This document shows, in pieces, positions 6,390 to 14,267 of a DNA stretch of 16,279 bases. Below the pieces are notes generated by a model. That model saw only the letters and a list, made by a program, of their open reading frames with translations, had not been told where the DNA came from and ran no database searches. The translations under genes were made by a program, and so were the position numbers. Each line of letters begins with the position of its first letter. The stretch's first letter is position 1. This DNA is from Salaquimonas sp041736675 (lineage in GTDB: Bacteria > Pseudomonadota > Alphaproteobacteria > Rhizobiales > Rhizobiaceae), in contig JBGSTD010000043.1 in assembly GCA_041736675.1 (NCBI GenBank), positions 1-16,279 of the forward strand, in the 5' to 3' direction.

Positions 6390-7817
6390 ATGGCCAAAAA
6401 GCCATCTACAGTGTCAAAAAACAACGCCAACCAGATGTGGGGCGGCCGTTTTGCCGAACGCCCTGATGCAATCATGGAAGCAATCAACGCCTCAATCGGT
6501 TTTGACCGGAAACTTTATGCCCAGGACATAGCAGGCTCCAAAGCCCATGCGCAAATGCTGGCTGATCAAGACATCATTTCCAAACCTGATGCCAAAGCAA
6601 TCATAAAAGGTCTAGACACGATTTCGTCAGAAATCGAAAATGGCAACTTCGAATTTTCAACCGCCCTTGAAGACATTCACATGAATATCGAGGCGCGGCT
6701 GGCAACCCTCATTGGGCCGGCCGCCGGACGTCTGCACACAGCCCGCTCACGCAACGACCAGGTTGCTGTGGATTTTCGGCTGTGGGTCAAAGAGCAAACG
6801 CTTCTGGTTCACACGACCCTCGGCACGCTGATCGAGGCATTTCTTGCCAAGGCGGAGACCCACGCAACAACCGTGATGCCGGGTTTCACCCATTTGCAGA
6901 CAGCCCAGCCTGTCACCTTCGGCCATCACTGCATGGCCTATGTGGAAATGTTTGCCAGGGACCGCTCACGGGCAGCTGCTGCAATTATCCGTATGGATGA
7001 ATGTCCTCTCGGGGCAGCCGCCCTTGCCGGAACCGGTTTTCCGATTGACCGCAACAAGACCGCCAAATCACTCGGTTTTCGCGAACCCACGCGCAATTCG
7101 CTCGATTCAGTGTCCGACCGCGATTTCGCGCTGGATTTCCTGTCGCTGGCTTCAATCTGTGCCATGCACCTGTCACGGCTGGCAGAGGAGATCGTAATCT
7201 GGTCCACGCCGCAATTCAATTTCGTTCGGCTGTCCGACCGCTTCTCAACCGGCTCTTCCATCATGCCGCAAAAGAAAAACCCTGACGCGGCAGAACTGGT
7301 TCGCGCCAAGACCGGGCGCATCAACGGCTCCTTGATTGCCTTGCTGACAATCATGAAAGGCCTGCCGATGACCTACTCCAAGGACATGCAGGAAGACAAG
7401 GAAGCGGTATTCGACGCCGCCGAAAACCTTGAACTGGCCATTGCGGCAATGAGCGGTATGGTTTCCGACATGAGTGTCAATGTGGACGCCATGGCAAAGG
7501 CTGCGGGTTCCGGATTTTCGATTGCCACAGACCTTGCCGACTGGCTGGTGCGCGAGACCGGTCTTCCCTTCCGGGAGGCTCATCATGTTACTGGTGCTGC
7601 GGTTGCCATGGCGGAAGCCAAAGGCTGCGGCCTTGAAAACTTGTCACTTGACGATTTGAAATCGCTGAACCCGGCCATCACGAAAGCCGTATTTGATGTT
7701 CTTTCAGTGCAGAAGTCAGTGGCATCCCGCAAGAGTTTTGGCGGCACTGCACCTGCCAATGTAAAAAAGCAGGTCGCTTACTGGAAGAAAAGGCTGGCTT
7801 CTGAAAAGGCCGGATAG
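6390..7817 (+). CDS. argH: Argininosuccinate lyase
   Basis: Splits argininosuccinate into arginine and fumarate, the last step of arginine synthesis, in the cytoplasm. It is 475 residues from the ATG at 6390, near the family norm of about 460. Landmarks are MWGGRFAERPD at the start, DIHMNIEARLATLIGPAAGRLHTARSRNDQV (substrate site), GFTHLQTAQPVTFGHH, and the fumarase/aspartase-superfamily signature GSSIMPQKKNPD at about residues 288-299. GGAG lies 10 nt before the ATG. A TTG at 6363 would add nine residues without support. It heads the argH-lptM-lysA set and is divergent from tlpA with only 51 bp between starts. Confidence 0.98.
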   Translation: MAKKPSTVSKNNANQMWGGRFAERPDAIMEAINASIGFDRKLYAQDIAGSKAHAQMLADQDIISKPDAKAIIKGLDTISSEIENGNFEFSTALEDIHMNIEARLATLIGPAAGRLHTARSRNDQVAVDFRLWVKEQTLLVHTTLGTLIEAFLAKAETHATTVMPGFTHLQTAQPVTFGHHCMAYVEMFARDRSRAAAAIIRMDECPLGAAALAGTGFPIDRNKTAKSLGFREPTRNSLDSVSDRDFALDFLSLASICAMHLSRLAEEIVIWSTPQFNFVRLSDRFSTGSSIMPQKKNPDAAELVRAKTGRINGSLIALLTIMKGLPMTYSKDMQEDKEAVFDAAENLELAIAAMSGMVSDMSVNVDAMAKAAGSGFSIATDLADWLVRETGLPFREAHHVTGAAVAMAEAKGCGLENLSLDDLKSLNPAITKAVFDVLSVQKSVASRKSFGGTAPANVKKQVAYWKKRLASEKAG

Positions 7818-7827
7818 TCGGTTGATT

Positions 7828-7856
7828 GCAGTCGGCAAATCGACCGATTTGACTGC
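7828..7856. repeat. Hairpin between argH and lptM
   Basis: GCAGTC, a GGC bulge, AAATCG, two bases, CGATTT, GACTGC: two 6-bp stems on one axis. No T-tract follows (TTCAATTG), so it is not a clear terminator. It may moderate read-through from argH into lptM-lysA or protect the argH 3' end. Confidence 0.4.
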
Positions 7857-7919
7857 TTCAATTGACAATTGGCCTGCCATGACGAATATGACGGTAAAAA
7901 AATTTGGAGTGTTGCCACG

Positions 7920-8108
7920 ATGAATGGCTATGGTAAAAACTGGATCATTGCGATGTCGCTTTTGCTGGCAACTTTTGCCCTTGCAGGTTGTGGCCGCAAG
8001 GGACCGCTTGAGGCGCCATCGGCATCTGTTGCACAGGAGCAGTCCGAACCCGCTGAGGCCCCCGCACCAAAGCCTGACCGCCGGTTTGTTCTCGAAGGCC
8101 TTATCTGA
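7920..8108 (+). CDS. lptM: LptM, LPS translocon maturation lipoprotein (YifL-like)
   Basis: A 62-residue lipoprotein. Residues 1-22 form the signal ending in the lipobox LAGC, followed directly by GRKGPLEAP, the LptM hallmark (CGxKGPLxxP). LptM helps the LptD/LptE LPS translocon reach its native disulfide state at the outer membrane. The tail is Pro/Ala-rich and ends in DRRFVLEGLI. The ATG at 7920 is chosen over an upstream in-frame start at 7869 because GGAG lies 10 nt before it and the signal starts there. It lies 27 bp before lysA, the usual lptM-lysA arrangement, so the two are probably cotranscribed. Confidence 0.9.
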   Translation: MNGYGKNWIIAMSLLLATFALAGCGRKGPLEAPSASVAQEQSEPAEAPAPKPDRRFVLEGLI

Positions 8109-8135
8109 TTTCGCCCTTTTCCGGAGAGCCCGCAC

Positions 8136-9425
8136 GTGAACCATTTCGACTATATCGATGGCATTCTGCATGCCGAAAGCGTGCCGCTGCCGGAAATCGC
8201 ACGGGTTGTCGGAACCCCGTTTTATTGCTACTCAACCGCCACGCTTGAGCGGCACTACAAGGTTTTTTCCGGCGCATTTTCAGACATTGACGCGCTGGTT
8301 TGCTATGCCATGAAGGCAAATTCCAACCAGGCAATATTGGCGACCCTTGCGAGAATGGGTTCAGGCGCTGATGTGGTATCGGGCGGTGAATTGCAGCGCG
8401 CGTTGGCAGCAGGCATTGCACCTCAAAAAATCATGTTTTCAGGGGTTGGCAAAAAGGACGATGAGCTGGATGCCGCGCTCAATGCCGGGATATTGTGCTT
8501 CAACATTGAATCAGTACCTGAACTGCACGCTCTGTCTGCCCGCGCGGTAGCGCTCGCCAAGACGGCAAAGGTTTCATTCCGCATCAACCCCGATGTCGAT
8601 GCCAAAACCCACGCAAAGATTTCAACCGGCAAAAAAGAAGACAAGTTCGGCATTGCCTGGGACAAGGCAGAATCAATCTATGCGCTTGCAGCAAGCCTGC
8701 CGGGGATCGAGGTTTCGGGCATTGACATGCATATCGGCAGCCAGATCGTCGAACTCGAACCTTTCGATCAGGCTTTTTCGCGTCTTGAAGGGCTGGTGCG
8801 CCGTTTGCGCGCCGAAGGCCATACGATCAGCCATGTCGATGTCGGCGGCGGCCTTGGCATTCCCTACCGCAGCGACAACGCCCCGCCTCCAGGTCCTGAA
8901 GCCTATGCGGCGATAGTCTCCAAACACGTGAGGGCACTCGGATGTCAGGTGATTTTCGAGCCGGGCAGACTGCTGGTCGGTAATGCGGGCATCCTGGTCG
9001 GCGAGGTGATTTTCCGCAAGGAGGCCGAGACCAAAACCTTCCTCATCGCCGATACCGCCATGAATGATCTGATTCGCCCGACACTTTATGAAGCCTGGCA
9101 CGACATTCGGCCCGTGCGGGAGGCCACCGCTGAGACCAAATGGTCCAATTGCGATCTGGTCGGACCTGTTTGCGAGAGCGGCGATTACATTGCCAAAGAC
9201 CGCAATCTGCCTTTCATGGAGCGCGGAGACCTGTTTGCAGTCTATACTGCCGGTGCGTATGGAGCAGTGCAGGCAGGAACCTACAATACAAGGGCGCTGG
9301 TTCCAGAAGTTATGGTCAATGGAGACAAATTCCATATCATCCGCCCGCGTTTCAGTGTTGAACAGATCATTGCAATGGACAGCGTTCCTGATTGGCTTGC
9401 CCGATATGCTGCTGACCGGAAATAA
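8136..9425 (+). CDS. lysA: Diaminopimelate decarboxylase
   Basis: Decarboxylates meso-diaminopimelate to L-lysine using pyridoxal phosphate, the final step of lysine synthesis. It is 429 residues and starts with GTG at 8136, with GGAG at good spacing. The PLP lysine is Lys60 in VCYAMKANSN. Other fold III signatures are IDMHIGSQI, HVDVGGGLGIPY (phosphate-binding), FEPGRLLVGNAG, and GPVCESGDYIAKDR with the catalytic cysteine contributed across the dimer. YTAGAYGAVQAGTYN closes the active site. Its length and motifs are complete. A 316-residue ORF on the other strand over this gene and the following spacer is a shadow. Confidence 0.98.
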   Translation: MNHFDYIDGILHAESVPLPEIARVVGTPFYCYSTATLERHYKVFSGAFSDIDALVCYAMKANSNQAILATLARMGSGADVVSGGELQRALAAGIAPQKIMFSGVGKKDDELDAALNAGILCFNIESVPELHALSARAVALAKTAKVSFRINPDVDAKTHAKISTGKKEDKFGIAWDKAESIYALAASLPGIEVSGIDMHIGSQIVELEPFDQAFSRLEGLVRRLRAEGHTISHVDVGGGLGIPYRSDNAPPPGPEAYAAIVSKHVRALGCQVIFEPGRLLVGNAGILVGEVIFRKEAETKTFLIADTAMNDLIRPTLYEAWHDIRPVREATAETKWSNCDLVGPVCESGDYIAKDRNLPFMERGDLFAVYTAGAYGAVQAGTYNTRALVPEVMVNGDKFHIIRPRFSVEQIIAMDSVPDWLARYAADRK

Positions 9426-9691
9426 GGCTGGCCTGAACTTTACTGGATAGACGCCATAAGCTTTGGGGCTATGAAAAACCGGTTGGAAAACCGCGCAATC
9501 TGGCTCAGGATATCGGTTAAGACTGGAACTAGCGGAATATTGCAAACTCCGCGACACTCCATCAATGATCCAATAGTGACCAAACCGTTTGCCAGGCCGG
9601 TTGCCAGACCTTTTGTGTGGCAAAATCTCGCTACTACTTTACTCAATTCGCTGATAAACCAAGCGCTTGAACATCAGCCGGGAGAACTTCA
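9426..9691. other. Gene-free spacer before the aminotransferase, with a TTGCCA-type inverted repeat
   Basis: No convincing gene. At 9588-9624 there are TTTGCCA, a second TTGCCA (9601-9606) and, inverted, TGGCAAA (9618-9624). TTGCCA-N11-TGGCAA could be the operator of a repressor or activator of the downstream gene, and the extra direct copy is spaced 13 bp away. Short A/T-rich stretches follow (9630-9660), where a promoter could lie, but I see no clean -35/-10 pair. Confidence 0.35.
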
Positions 9692-11077
9692 ATGAATGCA
9701 CCGCATAATCCGAATGACTACACCCATATTGTCAAGGCTGACAAAGCCAATGTGTGGCATCATCTGACCCAGCACAGGAAATTCGACACCACTGACCCGC
9801 TCATCATCATCGAAGGCAAGGGAATGCGGGTCTGGAACCAGGCCGGCCGCGAGCACCTCGATGCCGTTTCGGGTGGCGTTTGGACAGTCAATGTTGGCTA
9901 TGGCCGCGAGTCAATTGCCAACGCAGTGCGTGACCAACTGGTGAAAATGAATTATTTCGCCGGTGCCATGGGCACCATACCCGGAGCGTTGTTTGCCGAG
10001 CGCCTGATTGAAAAAATGCCGGGCATGACCCGTGTTTATTATTCAAACTCCGGCTCTGAAGCCAATGAAAAGGCTTACAAGATTGTCCGCCAGATTGCCC
10101 ACAACAAATATGGCGGCAAGAAGCACAAGATCCTTTTCCGTGACCGCGACTATCACGGCACAACGATTGCCGCCCTTGCTTCCGGCGGCCACACCCAGCG
10201 CAAGGAGCAGTACGGCCCGTTCCCTGAAGGGTTTGTGGAAGTGCCGCATTGCCTTGAGTACCGCTCCCAGTGGGGCGACGTCGAGGATTACGGCATCCGC
10301 GCCGCCAATGCGATTGAAGAAGTAATCCTGCGCGAGGGTGCGGATACTGTCGGCGGCCTCATCCTCGAACCGATCACTGCAGGCGGCGGCGTAATCACCC
10401 CGCCACAAGGCTATTGGGACCGCGTCCAGGAGATCTGCAAGAAGTATGACATATTGCTGATCATCGACGAAGTGGTGTGTGGCATGGGCAGAACCGGAAC
10501 CTGGTTCGGCTATCAGCATTACGGCATCAAACCGGACATGGTGACGATGGCCAAGGGTGTCGCATCAGGTTATGCGGCGATTTCCTGCACAGTTACCACC
10601 GAAGAAGTCTTCAACATGTTCAAGGCGGATCCAAGCGATCCGATGAGCTATTTCCGCGATATCTCGACCTTCGGCGGCTGCACCGCAGGTCCGGCGGCAG
10701 CGCTTGAAAACATGAATATTCTGGAAAACGAGGATTTGCTCGGCAATACCGTCAAGATGGGCGAATACATGCTCGAAAAACTTGAAGGTCTCAAATCCAA
10801 GCACAAGATCATCGGTCAAGCCCGCGGCAAGGGCTTGTTCTGCGGGCTGGAACTGGTCAAGGACCGGGACACGAAAGAGCCTGTTGACGAGGCAACCGCC
10901 CAGGCGGTGGTCGGTGCATGCATGGCGGACCATGCGGTCATAATCGGTTGTACCAACCGCTCCTTCAATGGTTTCAACAATACCTTGACCTTCAGCCCTG
11001 CCTTGATCGCCAAGAAGGGCGACATTGATGAAATCATCAATGCGGTCGATGTCTCCCTGACAAAAATAACTGCCTGA
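9692..11077 (+). CDS. tpa: Class III PLP aminotransferase, probably taurine:pyruvate aminotransferase
   Basis: A fold type I, omega-aminotransferase of 461 residues. Landmarks: NSGSEANEKAYK (PLP phosphate site), DYHGTTIAALASGGH, GLILEPITAGGGVITPP, IIDEVVCGMGRTGTWFGYQ with the PLP aspartate, and MAKGVASGY with Schiff-base Lys288. The N-terminal VWHHLTQHRKF, the NYFAGAMGTIPG stretch and SYFRDISTFGGC match my memory of taurine:pyruvate aminotransferases of alphaproteobacteria. Tpa converts taurine plus pyruvate to sulfoacetaldehyde and alanine. No xsc, tau transporter or ald gene is in the window, so the substrate is uncertain; another omega-amino acid such as beta-alanine or hypotaurine is possible. 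GGGAG lies 7 nt before the ATG. The gene has its own 266-bp spacer and terminators. Confidence 0.75.
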   Translation: MNAPHNPNDYTHIVKADKANVWHHLTQHRKFDTTDPLIIIEGKGMRVWNQAGREHLDAVSGGVWTVNVGYGRESIANAVRDQLVKMNYFAGAMGTIPGALFAERLIEKMPGMTRVYYSNSGSEANEKAYKIVRQIAHNKYGGKKHKILFRDRDYHGTTIAALASGGHTQRKEQYGPFPEGFVEVPHCLEYRSQWGDVEDYGIRAANAIEEVILREGADTVGGLILEPITAGGGVITPPQGYWDRVQEICKKYDILLIIDEVVCGMGRTGTWFGYQHYGIKPDMVTMAKGVASGYAAISCTVTTEEVFNMFKADPSDPMSYFRDISTFGGCTAGPAAALENMNILENEDLLGNTVKMGEYMLEKLEGLKSKHKIIGQARGKGLFCGLELVKDRDTKEPVDEATAQAVVGACMADHAVIIGCTNRSFNGFNNTLTFSPALIAKKGDIDEIINAVDVSLTKITA

Positions 11078-11078
11078 G

Positions 11079-11100
11079 CAGGCTTGAGCCTGTCAATTTT
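11079..11100 (+). terminator. Intrinsic terminator directly after the aminotransferase gene
   Basis: CAGGC-TTGA-GCCTG hairpin two bases past the stop codon, followed by TCAATTTTTT. The stem is short but the T-tract is good. Confidence 0.65.
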
Positions 11101-11103
11101 TTC

Positions 11104-11136
11104 ATGCCCCGATCACTTTTTAGGTGCTCGGGGCAT
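11104..11136 (+). terminator. Second hairpin terminator in tandem
   Basis: ATGCCCCGA / TCGGGGCAT, 9 bp, extended by CAC/GTG past one mismatch, with a loop containing TTTTTA. AGTTGTTTTG follows. It would isolate the aminotransferase gene from the DUF4175 gene. Confidence 0.6.
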
Positions 11137-11143
11137 AGTTGTT

Positions 11144-11171
11144 TTGACTATTCTTTAAAACGCCCCATTAT
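11144..11171 (+). promoter_or_regulatory. Candidate promoter of the DUF4175 gene
   Basis: TTGACT at 11144-11149, a 16-bp spacer, and CATTAT at 11166-11171. Transcription would start near 11178, about 36 nt before the ATG at 11214. Confidence 0.45.
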
Positions 11172-11213
11172 GTTGTAGAATGAGGGTCTGCTTCGAAAGC
11201 TCCGGGCAGATCA

Positions 11214-13916
11214 ATGCTCTTGAACAGTGGAACTGGATTGACGGATAAACCAAACCCTCGCTCTGGCCGTATAGAACCTGTTGATCAGATGCCGATTGAC
11301 AGCAATCGCTATTCCATGAACAGGCCGGTTTTCGCCTTTGCCTACGTTGCGGAAATCTGGGAACGGCTTTGGCCGCTGCTTGTTCCCTTCTTCATAGTTA
11401 CCTGCCTGTTTGTATCACTGTCCTGGCTCGGACTTTGGCAGGCTTTGCCGGATTGGGCACGATGGATGTCCTTTGCAGGCTTTATTGCGGCATTTATTGC
11501 CAGCCTATGGCCGCTCCGGCAGTTTTCAGCGCCATTTCCCAATGAAATTTACCGGCGCGTTGAAACAGCTTCCGAAATGAGCCACCGCCCTGTGACAGCT
11601 CAAAATGAAGCTCCCGTAAACAACTCGGACGCATTTTCTGCCGCCCTTTGGCGCGAACATCAAAGGCGCATGGCCGACCAACTGAACAACATGGCATCCG
11701 GCACGCCGCGCCCGAATGGCAACCGGTTTGACCGCTTTGCCCTGCGCGCCATGTTACCCCTTTTGGCATTTGTTGCCCTTGGCTATTCCTACGGCACTCA
11801 TGGCGGGCGGCTGACGGATATTCTCAAACCGCGCATTGATACCCAACTGGTACTTTCCCGCCTCGACATGTGGATAAGCCCTCCGGCATACACTGCCAAG
11901 GCTCCACTGTATTTTGCTGCTTCCTCCGCCACTCCAGCAGTTGCAACAAGTTCCAATGCCTCAACCGCTGGCGAAGGGGCTGACGGAGCAGTGCCATCGG
12001 TGGAAACCCTCGAAGGCAGCAGGCTTTCCATCAATTATATTGGTGAGGAAAATATAACCGCACGTTACAGGGTCGCTGATGGACATCTCGCACTCGACCG
12101 GGATCCTGTTGCCGATGACGGCAATCCGAGCGCTGATATTTCTGCAAAAAGTTTCCTCTCGACACTTGATCAGTCCGGAACCGTTGAGATTCTGGTCGAT
12201 GATGACATCATAGCCAGCTGGCAGGTTTCGGTCTTGGCGGACACAATTCCGGTTATTGAACTTGATGATGTTCCCTCAAAGGCATTGTCAGGTGCTTTGG
12301 AGCTTAACTATTCGGTGGCTGATGATTACGGCGTTGTCTCTGCACGCGGCATCATATCGCAGCCGGAAAGCGGAACTATCAACCCGAATGCCAGACCGCT
12401 GGTTCAGGCTCCTGAGTTTGAACTTCCCCTCGCAAGGGCCCGGGCAAAAAGCGGTTCTTCAAAAGTCAGCCGTGATCTTTCCAGCCATCCATGGGCGGGA
12501 AGCAAGGTCGTGCTGACCCTTGAGGCTAAAGACGATCCCGGCCAAATTGGTACCAGCAAGCCTATCACCATCACCCTGCCCGGACGAAACTTTGTCGACC
12601 CGATGGCAAAGGCGCTTGTTGAACAGCGTCGTCTCCTTGCCCTTGATGCCAACAGCGCACCCCATGTTGCCAATCTGTTGGATGCCGTCACAACCCATCC
12701 GGATGTGTTCGAGATTGACACCAAATCCTACTTGGCGCTGCAACTGGCGTACCGGATGATTGTTCCCGCCAATGACGACGACAAATTGCGCGAGGCGATG
12801 GACATCTTGTGGGAAACCGCGCTCGCACTTGAACTCGGAGACCTGTCCGAAGTGGAGCGCAGACTGCGCGAAGCCCAGGAAAAACTTTCCAAGGCACTTG
12901 AGAACGGTGCAAGCGACGAGCAAATCGACGAGTTGATGAAAGAACTGCGTCAGGCAATGAACGATTTTCTCGAGCAAATGGCCAAGGAAATGGCCAAGAA
13001 CCCGATCCAGCAAAACCCGATGGCCAACAACCAGAACATTCAGACGCTGACCCAGCGCGACATCGACAAGATGATGAAGCGGATCGAGGATCTTGCCAAA
13101 TCGGGCTCCAAGGATGCTGCCCGAGAATTGCTGGCGGAGATGCAGCGAATGATGGACAACATGCGCGCCGGCCAGCATCAACAGCAAAATCAGGCTGAAG
13201 GCAATCAACTCAACCAGGCGCTCGACAAGCTGTCCGAGCTGATGCAAAAGCAGCAGCAATTGATGGATGAGACATTTTCCATGCAACGCCGTGAACCTCA
13301 ACAGGGGCAGGATCAGCAAGGCGAGAATGGCGAAGAGCAGCAAGGCCAGAACAAGGATCAGCAAAACGGAGAAAATCCCGATGGCAACAACCCTGACGGT
13401 CCCATGACTCCGCAGGAATTTGCCGACGCAATGAAACAGCTGCAGGAGCAGCAGAAGGCACTTGAAAAACAATTAGGCGAACTAGGCCAGCAATTGCAGG
13501 ACCTGGGCCTCGATCCTTCAGAAGGATTTGATGAGGCTGGCAAGGAAATGGGTGAAGCCGGAAAGAACCTTGGCGAAGGCAAATCAGGCGATGCCGCCGG
13601 TAATCAGGGACAGGCACTCGAAGCACTGCGCAAGGGTGCACAATCAATGATGCAGCAAATGGCAGGCGATAGAAACCAGGGTGGCCAACAGCAAGGCCAG
13701 GCCGGTCAGAATGGTCAGGATCGCAACCGCACCGACCCACTTGGCAGACGCAATGATGCCAATGGCAAATTTGGTGATGGTGATATAAGAATTCCCGGCG
13801 AAATCGACGCCCAGCGGGCTCGCGAAATCATGGAAGCCATTCGCAAGCGTCTTTCAGACCCGCTGCGCCCCCTCCTTGAACGCAACTATCTGGAGCGCCT
13901 TCTGGAAAGCCGTTAA
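11214..13916 (+). CDS. DUF4175 / TIGR02302 family membrane protein, Gln/Asn-rich C-terminal half
   Basis: A 900-residue protein of unknown function, characteristic of alphaproteobacteria. Three hydrophobic segments lie near the N-terminus (about residues 53-75, 84-100 and 178-196). Then comes a large, probably periplasmic region with beta-rich stretches (IPVIELDDVPSKALSGALEL, LTLEAKDDPGQIGTSKP), and from about residue 520 a long helical part (ALELGDLSEVERRLREAQEK, ELMKELRQAMNDFLEQM). Residues 640-850 are extremely rich in Gln, Asn, Gly and Asp. The ending IRKRLSDPLRPLLERNYLERLLES is typical of the family. The start at 11214 is preceded only by a weak GGGCAGA; a shorter start at codon 26 or 35 would also keep TM1. 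It commonly follows lysA, but here the aminotransferase gene lies between them. The 337-residue reverse-strand ORF inside it is a by-product of the repeats. Confidence 0.88.
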   Translation: MLLNSGTGLTDKPNPRSGRIEPVDQMPIDSNRYSMNRPVFAFAYVAEIWERLWPLLVPFFIVTCLFVSLSWLGLWQALPDWARWMSFAGFIAAFIASLWPLRQFSAPFPNEIYRRVETASEMSHRPVTAQNEAPVNNSDAFSAALWREHQRRMADQLNNMASGTPRPNGNRFDRFALRAMLPLLAFVALGYSYGTHGGRLTDILKPRIDTQLVLSRLDMWISPPAYTAKAPLYFAASSATPAVATSSNASTAGEGADGAVPSVETLEGSRLSINYIGEENITARYRVADGHLALDRDPVADDGNPSADISAKSFLSTLDQSGTVEILVDDDIIASWQVSVLADTIPVIELDDVPSKALSGALELNYSVADDYGVVSARGIISQPESGTINPNARPLVQAPEFELPLARARAKSGSSKVSRDLSSHPWAGSKVVLTLEAKDDPGQIGTSKPITITLPGRNFVDPMAKALVEQRRLLALDANSAPHVANLLDAVTTHPDVFEIDTKSYLALQLAYRMIVPANDDDKLREAMDILWETALALELGDLSEVERRLREAQEKLSKALENGASDEQIDELMKELRQAMNDFLEQMAKEMAKNPIQQNPMANNQNIQTLTQRDIDKMMKRIEDLAKSGSKDAARELLAEMQRMMDNMRAGQHQQQNQAEGNQLNQALDKLSELMQKQQQLMDETFSMQRREPQQGQDQQGENGEEQQGQNKDQQNGENPDGNNPDGPMTPQEFADAMKQLQEQQKALEKQLGELGQQLQDLGLDPSEGFDEAGKEMGEAGKNLGEGKSGDAAGNQGQALEALRKGAQSMMQQMAGDRNQGGQQQGQAGQNGQDRNRTDPLGRRNDANGKFGDGDIRIPGEIDAQRAREIMEAIRKRLSDPLRPLLERNYLERLLESR

Positions 13917-14076
13917 TCCCATACCGTTGCGGTATTTCATTCGGCGATTCCACCTGCACGCAGATGCAAACCGCCTCACGACTTCAGAACTTGTCCCGTT
14001 TTAATGTATCAAAACGGCTCGCCTTGACCGGTCGAATTTGCCTCCTGTCCCGTAACGGGATAGGCGTGCCTCAAAT

Positions 14077-14094
14077 GGTTAACGGGTGGTAAAC
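14077..14094 (+). promoter_or_regulatory. CtrA-type box 1 (GGTTAAC-N4-GGTAAAC)
   Basis: Contains TTAA-N7-TAAA, one base from the CtrA consensus TTAA-N7-TTAA. The same 18-bp pattern recurs inverted at 14120-14137 and, with 16 of 18 bases identical, on the minus strand at 16239-16256. Confidence 0.5.
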
Positions 14095-14119
14095 ATGCCT
14101 CCTGCCGGCCCCTGTGCCC

Positions 14120-14137
14120 GTTTACCGCTTGTTAACC
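14120..14137 (-). promoter_or_regulatory. CtrA-type box 2, inverted copy
   Basis: GTTTACC-GCTT-GTTAACC. Reverse-complemented it reads GGTTAAC-AAGC-GGTAAAC, matching box 1 at 14 of 14 arm positions. The centres are 43 bp apart, about four helical turns. It lies about 130 bp before the TadG-like start, suitable for control of that gene. Confidence 0.5.
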
Positions 14138-14267
14138 AGAATTCAATGGCAAAAATCAAATAAATCAATGACTTAAACTTTTTCGGCCCTTATTGCGTTG
14201 CCCCATTCGCGATCATGGCAGGCCGCATGCATTCCCGATGACAACACAAGCGTCAGGAGTGCACAAC

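Larger units (their letters stand above)
13917..14267. other. 351-bp spacer before the TadG-like gene: hairpins and CtrA-type boxes
   Basis: No gene seen. It contains CCGTTTT / AAAACGG (13996-14002 with 14011-14017), a 7-bp stem with an 8-nt loop. It also contains CCTGTCCCG-TAA-CGGGATAGG (14044-14064), a 9-bp stem with one G-T pair. Neither has a T-tract, so termination of the DUF4175 transcript there is only possible. The second half holds two CtrA-type boxes listed separately. Confidence 0.5.

Noticed and set aside
8673..9623. 316-codon open frame on the minus strand over lysA and the spacer
   Set aside because: Antisense to the catalytic motifs of lysA; no recognisable domain and no ribosome site.
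12459..13472. 337-codon open frame on the minus strand
   Set aside because: A leucine/histidine-rich mirror of the Gln-rich repeats of the DUF4175 gene (CAG codons read backwards as CTG).
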